Of a DNA stretch of 44,030 bases, positions 10,556 to 17,372 are shown piece after piece (position 1 is the first letter of the stretch; the number at the start of each line of letters is the position of its first letter). Below the pieces are notes generated by a model. It made no database searches, was not told the DNA's origin, and was given only the letters and a program-made list of their open reading frames with translations. The translations under genes and the position numbers were made by a program. Source of the stretch: a virus; IMG/VR virus record IMGVR_UViG_3300047548_001097, positions 1-44,030 of that record, one strand, 5' to 3'.

Positions 10556-10879
10556 CGTCAAGACAGGATAGTGGATTGCTCCACCGTTCTGCTTGAACCA
10601 GGTCTCCCCGTTAAGGGAGTAAAGTATCTCCGCTCCCGACATGCGAATACTATCCGCAGGTATAGAAGCACCAACTTCCACATAGATGTGGCAATTGGCT
10701 GACAGGTAATGGCAAACTACAATGTAGTTAGCCCCTTCTACTATTTTCGGAGTAGAGGTACCTATCTCGGGAGCGTCCGACGTCAGGCCATTAAAGCCTG
10801 ACTTGACACCCTCTACAAACTTGGAAACTCCTGTTCCCAATATGTAGAGGAAAACCAACGTTCCAATGATCCACCACAT
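10550..10879 (-). CDS. Small membrane-anchored protein, unknown
   Basis: This 109-residue protein begins with a hydrophobic segment (about residues 2-18) that should act as an uncleaved membrane anchor. A soluble domain of about 80 residues follows, with paired cysteines near the middle (CHYLSANC). The ribosome site GAGGA lies nine bases upstream. The start sits one base after the stop of the upstream gene, so the two are cotranscribed. The family is unknown. Confidence 0.6.
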   Translation of the reverse strand: MWWIIGTLVFLYILGTGVSKFVEGVKSGFNGLTSDAPEIGTSTPKIVEGANYIVVCHYLSANCHIYVEVGASIPADSIRMSGAEILYSLNGETWFKQNGGAIHYPVLTK

Positions 10880-10880
10880 T

Positions 10881-11117
10881 TTACCATTTCCTCATTGAGA
10901 TTTTAGTATCCATGGAAAGAACGAGGCAACGACCGTTCATTTCCATCCCCTCTTCATTGATGAAGTTACCATTAGGTAACACCTTAATTGTGACATTTTC
11001 TTTTACCACTTCTCCATATGACCACACTTCTGGAATCGTCACATCATGGTACTGTACAGGTGTGTCAGCACCTTCCACATAAACCGCGTTACATTTTACA
11101 TACTTTGGATTACTCAT
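10881..11117 (-). CDS. Small unknown protein
   Basis: I place the start at 11117 (MSNPKYVK, 78 residues) because GAGGAG lies five bases upstream. An earlier in-frame start at 11156 has no such site. The product is beta-rich with no recognised domain. It is the first gene of a two-gene unit, about 65 bases downstream of a promoter-like element at 11182-11209. Confidence 0.6.
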   Translation of the reverse strand: MSNPKYVKCNAVYVEGADTPVQYHDVTIPEVWSYGEVVKENVTIKVLPNGNFINEEGMEMNGRCLVLSMDTKISMRKW

Positions 11118-11181
11118 AACTACTCCTCGCTGTTGCCAGCTTATTAATTTTGGCATAACTTATTTATACCAGTTCACATGT

Positions 11182-11209
11182 AGTATATGTATTTTCAAAG
11201 TATTTGAAA
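11182..11209 (-). promoter_or_regulatory. Promoter, TTTCAA-N16-TATACT
   Basis: On the minus strand TTTCAA is followed after exactly 16 bases by TATACT, upstream of the two-gene unit starting at 11117 and just after the terminator of the previous unit. The same arrangement recurs at 19482, 24261, 30262 and 34540. Confidence 0.65.
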
Positions 11210-11211
11210 CA

Positions 11212-11244
11212 CAAAAAAAAAGGTAGCCGAAGCTACCTTTTATT
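11212..11244 (-). terminator. Rho-independent terminator
   Basis: The AAAGGTAGC / GCTACCTTT stem (11219-11240, CGAA loop on plus) is followed on the minus strand by a long T run. It ends the unit whose last gene stops at 11244. Confidence 0.85.
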
Positions 11245-11699
11245 CAGACATCTCCTTCCATATGGGCAATGAGATAATCGTTGATAGCACTTTCAGTGTA
11301 CTCACACTCACGATAGGTATCACACCTTTCTACAATCGTTTTTACGATATCCTTGTTGATATCATCAATGATTGTACGCGTAAAGTTTTCAATGGCCTGC
11401 TCCAGCTTGATACGTGGATATGATAAAACCTTATCAGAAAGTTTTATCACTGCACCATTATTAATTACTTTACCATCATTCTCAATATCAGTAGCCCAGG
11501 TCCGAAGCGTATTATTGTTACCGTTGTACACTATCTTCAAGGTAAGCCCACGGGCAATTTTAGAAGTTGGTGTACAAACTACTTCGCAGGTAAACATTCC
11601 GGATCCGTTAAGGTTTACGGTACTGGTAAAGGCAATGGACATCATATCTTCCAAAATAATCATTGGAAACAACGGGGTGAATTGAAATATTGATTTCAT
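11244..11699 (-). CDS. Unknown protein, last gene of a six-gene cluster
   Basis: The start is set at 11699 (MKSIFQFTP, 151 residues). AGGAGA lies just upstream, inside the last codons of the preceding gene, whose TAA stop ends two bases before this ATG. A longer reading frame back to 11846 has no ribosome site and overlaps the neighbour. The protein is mixed alpha/beta with a helical C-terminal third. I do not recognise a family. Confidence 0.6.
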   Translation of the reverse strand: MKSIFQFTPLFPMIILEDMMSIAFTSTVNLNGSGMFTCEVVCTPTSKIARGLTLKIVYNGNNNTLRTWATDIENDGKVINNGAVIKLSDKVLSYPRIKLEQAIENFTRTIIDDINKDIVKTIVERCDTYRECEYTESAINDYLIAHMEGDV

Positions 11700-11700
11700 C

Positions 11701-11952
11701 TTATTCTCCTGGGAATTGTTCTTCAAATAGTTGAACGAGTGTTTTATAATCCGGCTGTCGCCGATCATGCTCAAAAAGTGCTTTGTGTTCACGCATGAAT
11801 TTTCTAATACCACCCCGCACTTGACCGAGTATTCTGCCTGACACATCTACCGGATGATAGAAGTTGCCTTGGTAATAATACAGGTTAGTACGGGGATCAG
11901 TATCTAGATCCATGATGTGAATTGTGTCTTGAGATAACTCAGAGGTACTCAT
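11701..11952 (-). CDS. Small unknown protein
   Basis: An 83-residue soluble protein, acidic at the N terminus and with a basic stretch (residues 44-68). AAGGA lies upstream of the start. It overlaps the upstream gene by 14 bases, as do several genes in this cluster, so translation is probably coupled. No domain is recognised. Confidence 0.6.
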   Translation of the reverse strand: MSTSELSQDTIHIMDLDTDPRTNLYYYQGNFYHPVDVSGRILGQVRGGIRKFMREHKALFEHDRRQPDYKTLVQLFEEQFPGE

Positions 11953-12184
11953 GGATTCCTTCTTCCTGAAATTTGGTGGGGTTTTCAGACCATTCTTGGA
12001 AAACTTCTTCTATTTCCTGTGTATTGAAAGTTCCGTCCTCATTACACTGAAATAAACTTTTGCGGGCTCGGGTATCGATTTCTTCCATAGAGATACCGCG
12101 AAATAACATCTTACACCAATATGTCCATAGCGGTGTAGTGGTGATATAATCAATAAACTGTTGTCTCGCATTACTTACTTGCAT
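11939..12184 (-). CDS. Small unknown protein
   Basis: An 81-residue, mainly helical, acidic protein with two aromatic clusters (TPLWTYW and VFQEW). AGGGGGG precedes the start by about eight bases. It overlaps its neighbours by 14 bases on both sides. No family is recognised. Confidence 0.6.
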   Translation of the reverse strand: MQVSNARQQFIDYITTTPLWTYWCKMLFRGISMEEIDTRARKSLFQCNEDGTFNTQEIEEVFQEWSENPTKFQEEGIHEYL

Positions 12185-12413
12185 CGTCTTGCCCCCCTTG
12201 AGATATCTTTGGTTTTAAACACATTGCACCATTATGCGGTTCACCTTCACGATGGTCACATGTAGGCTTCAGTTTTCCTTCTAGCACATTTGCCTTTTCC
12301 AAGTGTTCTTTCAAGCAGTAGGAAATCCTTTCCCTTAACTGCTGAGTTCTACCGTAGAGTTGAGCAATCGATGTAAGTTCGTTCGTCAGTTCAGCTAACT
12401 CATGATCTTTCAT
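12171..12413 (-). CDS. Small protein with N-terminal coiled-coil helix
   Basis: An 80-residue protein. Residues 3-45 form a heptad-like helix rich in Leu, Glu and Arg, followed by a short tail containing Cys, two His and another Cys (CDHREGEPHNGAMC) that could bind a metal. GGTGA lies six bases upstream of the start. The gene overlaps the upstream gene by 14 bases. Function unknown. Confidence 0.55.
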   Translation of the reverse strand: MKDHELAELTNELTSIAQLYGRTQQLRERISYCLKEHLEKANVLEGKLKPTCDHREGEPHNGAMCLKPKISQGGQDDASK

Positions 12414-12972
12414 AACTCATCACCCCTTCTTTAAACCACCGGTCCAGATCAATGACGGCATAGTTTCCTTTATACCCCATCTCACCACAGCTGGTTAATG
12501 CCAGATCAATTGCTTTTGGTACATTCTTGAAAATAGAATGAGCCGCCACAAACCGCTGTTCGATCATCAACCAAGGAGACCGATAATACATTACATTCGG
12601 CATACCCTGCAAAAACCTGAATGATAATCCTGTATTTTCCTTCTTCTCAGAATCATAGACCAATGAAGATAAACGACTGTGCGTCAACTCAATCATTTCA
12701 AATCGTCGAACTTCGCTCTGCTTACTCAACAGATCACGGTACATATCCCAATATTTGATAGTGGGCAATACCATTTCCTTATCGGTATCTTTAGCCGTGA
12801 ATTCACCGATCTCCTGATGAAAGACCAGCCACTTTTCGAAATCACCAAAGAGAGGAAAGTTAAAGTTTCTTCCTTCTTTACAATCTTCGACATTAAACCT
12901 AACAGTCATGTTGTTTGGTTTGCTGTAGAATAGTGGGACATGTAACTTTCCTTTATCACTTACTGCTAACAT
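12400..12972 (-). CDS. Unknown cytoplasmic protein
   Basis: The start is placed at 12972 (MLAVSDKGK, 190 residues) because AGGAG lies eight bases upstream. The frame opens at 13002, but the earlier start has no ribosome site and overlaps the Ntn-hydrolase gene more. The protein has no membrane segment or recognised motif. It sits directly behind the proteasome-like gene, overlapping it by 17 bases, and could be its partner or substrate adaptor; that is speculation. Confidence 0.6.
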   Translation of the reverse strand: MLAVSDKGKLHVPLFYSKPNNMTVRFNVEDCKEGRNFNFPLFGDFEKWLVFHQEIGEFTAKDTDKEMVLPTIKYWDMYRDLLSKQSEVRRFEMIELTHSRLSSLVYDSEKKENTGLSFRFLQGMPNVMYYRSPWLMIEQRFVAAHSIFKNVPKAIDLALTSCGEMGYKGNYAVIDLDRWFKEGVMSYERS

Positions 12973-13576
12973 TTTTCTTTCTCCTGGTTTTGATTGGTGC
13001 AATCAAAGGCTTCAACGTCTTACAATCCACAATGTCAAACTCAGCAGAGCTTTTATTGTCAAACAGTGGAACACGTCGCATGATTTCTTCCAGTGGTAAA
13101 TTGGGATCTGCCAGATGTAAACCAATGGCGTATTCACCTCCGGTACCACCGGCCATAAAGTCTTCAGGCTGAATCTCAGCCAGATAAAGTTTAAAGAGTG
13201 TACCTGGCTTAGATTGTTTAACTTTGTTATCTTCAAGATATGAATCCAAGCTACCAAAGTAATAAATGGTATCTTTGATCAGAATTTTCATATACATCTT
13301 TACGGGTATAACCAATAGTGTTTCCCGTTTGATACTGATAATTGGATACGTATCATTTACATGCATGTTAACGATAGCATCCATGAAATCCTGCATAATC
13401 ACAGGAATGTTTCTAGCGGTTGGTAAATCATAGTAGAAAACAAAGGCTCCACGGCCATCCTCTGTTTTATGAATTTTGCTTTTACCGTTAGCAAAATACG
13501 TTTCGCCAGAATAGGGTTCAATGCGCAGTTTGCGGTCAGTAGCTACACGACCTTGATAAGCGATTACCGTTGTCAT
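12956..13576 (-). CDS. Proteasome beta/HslV-like Ntn hydrolase
   Basis: With the start at 13576 the protein begins MTTVIAYQGRVATDRK (206 residues), the hallmark start of proteasome-type N-terminal nucleophile hydrolases. Met removal would expose Thr as nucleophile. Counting from that Thr, Lys33 lies in GKSKIHK and Asp13 in ATDRK, where the family has its catalytic Lys and Asp. Later, GGTGGEYAIGLHLADP...EEIMRR matches the GSGG-A-G segment and helix of the fold. AAAGGA lies three bases before this ATG. A GTG four codons earlier has no ribosome site and would bury the Thr. Related genes occur in other large phages without an assigned role. Proteolytic activity is inferred. Confidence 0.65.
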   Translation of the reverse strand: MTTVIAYQGRVATDRKLRIEPYSGETYFANGKSKIHKTEDGRGAFVFYYDLPTARNIPVIMQDFMDAIVNMHVNDTYPIISIKRETLLVIPVKMYMKILIKDTIYYFGSLDSYLEDNKVKQSKPGTLFKLYLAEIQPEDFMAGGTGGEYAIGLHLADPNLPLEEIMRRVPLFDNKSSAEFDIVDCKTLKPLIAPIKTRRKKNVSSK

Positions 13577-13597
13577 AATTCCTTTCACTCCAAAAAA

Positions 13598-13621
13598 TAA
13601 AAGGAGTCCCGAAGGACTCCT
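13598..13621 (-). terminator. Rho-independent terminator
   Basis: The same AGGAGTCC / GGACTCCT stem as at 9378 and 10529 (13602-13621, TTCG loop on the minus strand) is followed on the minus strand by TTTTATTTTTT. It ends the gene at 13628-13960. No clear promoter fits in the 20 bases before the next gene, so read-through may feed the cluster below. Confidence 0.8.
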
Positions 13622-13627
13622 GTGGAT

Positions 13628-13960
13628 TTAGTTAGGGTTTTCTTTACATGCCGGAGGAGTTTTGCGACTGGGTGTAGCACCGTTACCGGCTTCGGCCGCC
13701 GTTACGATTTCAGTTGATACACCATCTTCACCAAAAACAATAACTGCACCTGCAGCCAGCTCCAAACCTTCTTCAATGGCGATGTTGCCCTTGATTGCAG
13801 TCCCTGCCTCATAGGCGATACGATCCAGCTTCAGCACGTTATTGAACTTGGTGTTGATCAACGTTACCGTCTTCAGCGTAATTTCAGTTACCCGGAATTT
13901 ACTGTCGCCGATAATACCGATCACATCTTTGGATATTGCTACCTTCTTTTTATCAGACAT
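13628..13960 (-). CDS. Small beta-rich protein, unknown
   Basis: A 110-residue protein behind a strong GAGGAG site. The first 75 residues alternate hydrophobic and polar positions, suggesting a beta domain. The last 25 residues are a loose Ala/Pro/Asn tail. It stands alone between two terminators. No family is recognised. Confidence 0.6.
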   Translation of the reverse strand: MSDKKKVAISKDVIGIIGDSKFRVTEITLKTVTLINTKFNNVLKLDRIAYEAGTAIKGNIAIEEGLELAAGAVIVFGEDGVSTEIVTAAEAGNGATPSRKTPPACKENPN

Positions 13961-14028
13961 GTTTGTCTCCTCTTAGTAGATGTCTGCCCAACGAAATAAT
14001 CATACCATGTATTGGCACAATTATAAAT

Positions 14029-14056
14029 AAAAGCTCTTTTAGAATTAAAAGAGTTA
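14029..14056 (-). terminator. Rho-independent terminator
   Basis: The CTCTTTTA / TAAAAGAG stem (14034-14053) is followed on the minus strand by CTTTTATTTAT. It ends the four-gene unit starting at 15614. Confidence 0.75.
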
Positions 14057-14064
14057 TTACCGTA

Positions 14065-14601
14065 CTAACGACCCAAAAAACGTTTTCTATCACGGACTAC
14101 CCCTGTTACACGTTTCTTTTCAAGTCTCCTACAAAAACCTTTTATAGTACTCTGACAAACTCTCCTGTCCTCTTCACGTAACTGATAAATTCGTCTAGAA
14201 ACCTTTTCATTTAAGGATTGTAGAGTAACGTAGTCGGAGCGTGGTGTTCTATCCAGAATCCAGTAGAAGTCGGTAGAGAGCCGTTGCCGTTTTCTACTAG
14301 CTTCCATTTGCTGGAGTTTGAAAAGTTTATTGACTGTATCTTCCCACAGCAATTCCGATACATGTACTTGAGGTTTTTCAAACAATGTTTCAGGCCCACT
14401 CACTGTTTTAACCTCAGAAGAGATTAATTGTAACTCACTTTTACAGCCTGCCAAATCCACTCTATTGAAGCTGAGGTATTCTTCTTCAACCACCTGCTTT
14501 AGTCTGGCATTAGCATACAGCCATGAAAGACATAACGCCAGAGCTACAACGACACCGAACAATGCTAACCATGTTTCCTTCTCAAAAAACAATTCAAACA
14601 T
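14065..14601 (-). CDS. Membrane-anchored protein with basic C-terminal domain, unknown
   Basis: A 178-residue protein. Residues 10-29 form a single hydrophobic segment flanked by charge, a likely signal anchor. The rest is soluble, helical and rich in Arg/Lys, especially over the last 60 residues. AGAGGA precedes the start, and the gene overlaps the upstream membrane protein gene by eight bases. Two anchored proteins in a row could be an inner-membrane pair. A spanin role is possible but there is no lipobox or matching partner. Confidence 0.55.
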   Translation of the reverse strand: MFELFFEKETWLALFGVVVALALCLSWLYANARLKQVVEEEYLSFNRVDLAGCKSELQLISSEVKTVSGPETLFEKPQVHVSELLWEDTVNKLFKLQQMEASRKRQRLSTDFYWILDRTPRSDYVTLQSLNEKVSRRIYQLREEDRRVCQSTIKGFCRRLEKKRVTGVVRDRKRFLGR

Positions 14602-14938
14602 AGAGTCCTCTCTTCTTTACCAGTTTCCGTCGAACGTCCACAACTTTGCGATTACCTCGAATTCTTTTCCTCATGGTAATCTTTTCTTTATGACGTTTTC
14701 TTTTTATCAACATACTGTCGATTACGTCATTGATAGTAACCCCGCCCAATGGATGATAATTATTGTAACCGCCAGTTGAGATTTGTCTTTCCGGATACAA
14801 CGACCTTATACCTTCTTGCTCTATTCGCTGATTAACAAGACGACTCAATGAATCATTATAATCCTTTTGTTGTTTGTTGTTAATATAAAGCAAATAGCAG
14901 AACGCTATTATCGCAATGATAGCTATTAAAGGTTCCAT
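14594..14938 (-). CDS. Small membrane-anchored protein, unknown
   Basis: A 114-residue protein with an N-terminal membrane segment (residues 4-19, Ile/Ala-rich) and a strongly basic C-terminal 40 residues (RKRHKEK, RKRIRGNRK, RRKLVKKR). The basic tail could bind nucleic acid at the membrane. The ribosome site TAGGAG contains the stop codon of the upstream SEC-C gene, so the two are coupled. Confidence 0.55.
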   Translation of the reverse strand: MEPLIAIIAIIAFCYLLYINNKQQKDYNDSLSRLVNQRIEQEGIRSLYPERQISTGGYNNYHPLGGVTINDVIDSMLIKRKRHKEKITMRKRIRGNRKVVDVRRKLVKKRGLYV

Positions 14939-14947
14939 AGTTTACTC

Positions 14948-15244
14948 CTATTTCACGCGCATAGTGCCACAGCACTTTTTAGTTTTCTTTCCACTACCGC
15001 ACCGGCAAGGCTGATTCCTTTTACCGTTGGTAGTACCGTGAACTTTGCGATTATACGTTACTGGATCGTAATCCTCTAAACGGATATTAGGAAGGTCAAG
15101 AGGTTTTGTTTTACCCCTATTCTTAGTTTCTTCCGTTTCTGTAGTAATCACATTTAGACCACCTTCCAGTAAGGCCTTTGTAACAGCTGCTCTGGCAAAG
15201 GATGACGCCCCACCGACCAATATTACTTTCTTTTCACTTTCCAT
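14948..15244 (-). CDS. SEC-C motif protein
   Basis: A 98-residue protein whose C terminus, QPCRCGSGKKTKKCCG, is a complete SEC-C zinc-binding motif (Cys-x-Cys-x8-Cys-Cys), as found at the end of SecA, where it binds zinc and SecB. The N terminus (VILVGGASSFARAAV) looks like the start of a small nucleotide-binding fold but is too short to be a full domain. AGGAG lies seven bases before the start, and the gene overlaps the XRE regulator gene by 11 bases. Role unknown; a metal-dependent protein contact is likely. Confidence 0.7.
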   Translation of the reverse strand: MESEKKVILVGGASSFARAAVTKALLEGGLNVITTETEETKNRGKTKPLDLPNIRLEDYDPVTYNRKVHGTTNGKRNQPCRCGSGKKTKKCCGTMRVK

Positions 15245-15614
15245 CCAATATCTCCTTTAATACCTTTTTCTTTTCGGCTGACATCCTGTGAAAGTTTCGA
15301 GCAAAATTAATTGCTAACTCTTTAACATCATCATCTAATCCTTCTAGTGATAATGTTATTTTTCTACAACTCATCAATGCTAAGTCGTGTAACTTTGCAG
15401 TCTCATGCGTATTAAGTCCATACACAACAGAGATCAATGACACCAGTTTTGGTGTAGGATCATTCTTACCCAATTCTACTGCACTTAAATAGGCGGTAGA
15501 TACTTTTAGCTTCCGGGCCATAACGGCCATTATTTCGTCTTTATCAATACGCAGCTTTCTAAGATATTGGCCAAAGGGTGTCGGTAACTTTCGTTGTAAA
15601 TTTACAATTGCCAT
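15234..15614 (-). CDS. XRE-family helix-turn-helix regulator
   Basis: A 126-residue protein. Residues 14-66 (FGQYLRKLRIDKDEIMAVMARKLKVSTAYLSAVELGKNDPTPKLV) have the pattern of a Cro/CI-type HTH domain: helix 2 at about 27-35, recognition helix at about 39-47, then the usual E-x-G-K-N-x-P-T. The C-terminal 50 residues are helical and may dimerise. It is the first gene of a four-gene unit. AAGGA lies about ten bases upstream. It may control its own unit or a phage gene switch; there is no integrase or other sign of lysogeny here. Confidence 0.8.
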   Translation of the reverse strand: MAIVNLQRKLPTPFGQYLRKLRIDKDEIMAVMARKLKVSTAYLSAVELGKNDPTPKLVSLISVVYGLNTHETAKLHDLALMSCRKITLSLEGLDDDVKELAINFARNFHRMSAEKKKVLKEILDGK

Positions 15615-15671
15615 AAACTGTTTTCCTTAGTCTAGTATGGTCATTTGGATAATGTAGGTTTGAAAAAGCTT

Positions 15672-15703
15672 AGAAAAAAAAAAGAACCCGTTAGGATTCT
15701 TTT
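15672..15703 (-). terminator. Rho-independent terminator overlapping a stop codon
   Basis: On the minus strand AAGAATCC pairs with GGGTTCTT (15682-15701, one U-G pair that is an A-C mismatch on plus), followed by a run of about ten T. The TAA stop of the gene at 15691 lies in the loop. Confidence 0.8.
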
Positions 15704-16251
15704 TCTTTATGCACATCGATTATCCCTGGATGATGTTTAACATACCAAGGAATCAGATTATCTTCGATGTCAACGCAACTTTCTCTCAGTGCAGTGACTT
15801 GTTCGTGTTTACCATTTCTGGTTAACACATTAATTGCCATCTGCAAAGCTCCTTTGTCAATAGCTACCAGATTTCTTCGACCCAACAATTTCTGAACTTC
15901 AGTTTCCTTATAGGTTTCATAGATCTGCATACCTTTAACAAAGTCATCGTCGCTATAATCGTCATTCATCGCTTTAATCAAACCTGAGCGACTTAGCCGA
16001 TAACCTTCAACATTACCTGCAGGAAAATCTTCTTCCAAAATAGGAAAGTCTGAGTTATAGTCGACAATGATGTACCGGGAATTATTACATGGAACAGTCT
16101 CTTCTGCAGGATTGATTCGAGAATGTCTGTTACAATCACAGCTACCACTCCCCTCAACTAGATAGAATAAGTCATCTACAGTTTGCATTTCTGTTACGTC
16201 CCAATCGGTAACCGTTCCTTTCATCAGGTCTACCACTTTTACTACAAACAT
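15691..16251 (-). CDS. Unknown protein with N-terminal cysteine cluster
   Basis: A 186-residue protein behind AAGGAG. Residues 38-57 contain C-D-C and a further Cys (CDCNRHSR...VPCNN), which could hold a metal. The rest is acidic and mostly helical. No family is recognised. It is the last gene of the unit that also contains the gene at 16278. Confidence 0.6.
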   Translation of the reverse strand: MFVVKVVDLMKGTVTDWDVTEMQTVDDLFYLVEGSGSCDCNRHSRINPAEETVPCNNSRYIIVDYNSDFPILEEDFPAGNVEGYRLSRSGLIKAMNDDYSDDDFVKGMQIYETYKETEVQKLLGRRNLVAIDKGALQMAINVLTRNGKHEQVTALRESCVDIEDNLIPWYVKHHPGIIDVHKEKES

Positions 16252-16277
16252 AATACATCTCCTTCAGATTGATTGCG

Positions 16278-16850
16278 TTATAAGTCACGGAAAACAGGGT
16301 TACCGTTTTCCCCTAGTCTGGCTGAAATAGCAAAAACATTTTTCAATGACAGTGCTTTTTCTTCCAATATGCGCTCTACTTCAGCTACGATACTTTCGTC
16401 TTTCACTACTTTATGGAGTTCTCCATCACAAAAAACCGACGGCTTTTTGCAAATCGTCCGCGTTTTCTGACTATTACTGTATCCATCATAGTAGTGTGCC
16501 TTAATAATAATGGCTTTTGTGTTACCATCATCATCAGTATCCGGCATACCTACAGCCAGACGTTTGGCCTCGACCTGTTGTTCTTCTGTGATTTTCCAAG
16601 CCAAATTCCTTTGGTAATCCAGAGGAAGTATGGTAACGATCTTACCATCTACCTGATCTTGGATAGCCACAAAACAGGCATCATCCGTTTTGCTGTAGAA
16701 CAACAAATGATTCTTTGTCAATCCAGGCTTACTACCAGTATTGACTACACGTCCTTCACCTAACAGACGTACTATTTCTTTTTCATGCATAGAGGTACGT
16801 TGATGATTTCGTACCATTGCATGTTTTGATAAGATTGTTTTACTTTTCAT
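16278..16850 (-). CDS. Unknown protein, N-terminal half weakly DUF4258/RelE-like
   Basis: A 190-residue protein behind AGAGG with a five-base spacer. Residues 8-80 (SKHAMVRNHQRTSMHEKEIVRLLGEGRVV, then HLLFYS and KIVTILPLD) resemble the small RelE-like fold of DUF4258 proteins, which have an H-x-x-x-R start, a short helix and a central sheet. The C-terminal half is unassigned. No antitoxin-like partner is evident, so I do not call it a toxin. Confidence 0.55.
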   Translation of the reverse strand: MKSKTILSKHAMVRNHQRTSMHEKEIVRLLGEGRVVNTGSKPGLTKNHLLFYSKTDDACFVAIQDQVDGKIVTILPLDYQRNLAWKITEEQQVEAKRLAVGMPDTDDDGNTKAIIIKAHYYDGYSNSQKTRTICKKPSVFCDGELHKVVKDESIVAEVERILEEKALSLKNVFAISARLGENGNPVFRDL

Positions 16851-16872
16851 GACGGCCTCTCTTTGAGTTTAA

Positions 16873-16895
16873 AAGGTATCCGGAATGGATACCTT
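16873..16895 (-). terminator. Hairpin terminator
   Basis: The AAGGTATCC / GGATACCTT perfect nine-base-pair stem is followed on the minus strand by TTAAA, a weak T tract. It lies just after the stop of the gene at 16903. Confidence 0.65.
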
Positions 16896-16902
16896 GTTGA
16901 GT

Positions 16903-17343
16903 TTACAAACGTTCTTTACACTTCTTTAATACCCGATCAGAAACCTTTCCTATTGCTCGGAAGTCTTGTTTCGTCACCGTACTTTCCCAGCGCATGTCAG
17001 CGTCTAAAGAAACCAGGACAAATGGCTCCAAAGAAGCAACAACAGCTCCACCATATTCCTGTCTGCCTGAACGTAGATGTGAACCATCTTTAGTGACCAC
17101 TGCGTGCCCTACTTCCAAATCATCGGTCGGATGATCGAAATGTGAAATTTTGGCTTCAGTATCTACATCCCCCTGGATCCCTTCGATAGATTGGATAAAA
17201 CGGTTTGCACTAGCCAGCACTGCTTTGGCGTCTTCCAGCGTGCGTACCGTAACAACATGTTTACCATCTTCCGAAACAATCTCCATTATCGGCTGCGGGT
17301 ATTCGAAAATCTTGATATCTTTACCAACATAACTTGGTTCCAT
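16903..17343 (-). CDS. Unknown soluble protein
   Basis: A 146-residue protein. The start has AAGGAAA directly upstream. It is acidic in the middle and basic at the C terminus. No domain is recognised. It is the first protein gene downstream of the structured RNA region and may be cotranscribed with it, since no clear terminator separates them. Confidence 0.6.
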   Translation of the reverse strand: MEPSYVGKDIKIFEYPQPIMEIVSEDGKHVVTVRTLEDAKAVLASANRFIQSIEGIQGDVDTEAKISHFDHPTDDLEVGHAVVTKDGSHLRSGRQEYGGAVVASLEPFVLVSLDADMRWESTVTKQDFRAIGKVSDRVLKKCKERL

Positions 17344-17372
17344 TTTCCTTTCCTCTTAGTTAGACAAAATAA

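Noticed and set aside
14065-14601. Spanin pair with the gene at 14594
   Set aside because: Both have N-terminal anchors, but neither has a lipobox and the strongly basic tails do not resemble spanins; no holin or endolysin lies nearby.
16278-16850. RelE-like toxin
   Set aside because: Only the N-terminal half is weakly similar, and no antitoxin partner or DNA-binding neighbour is present.
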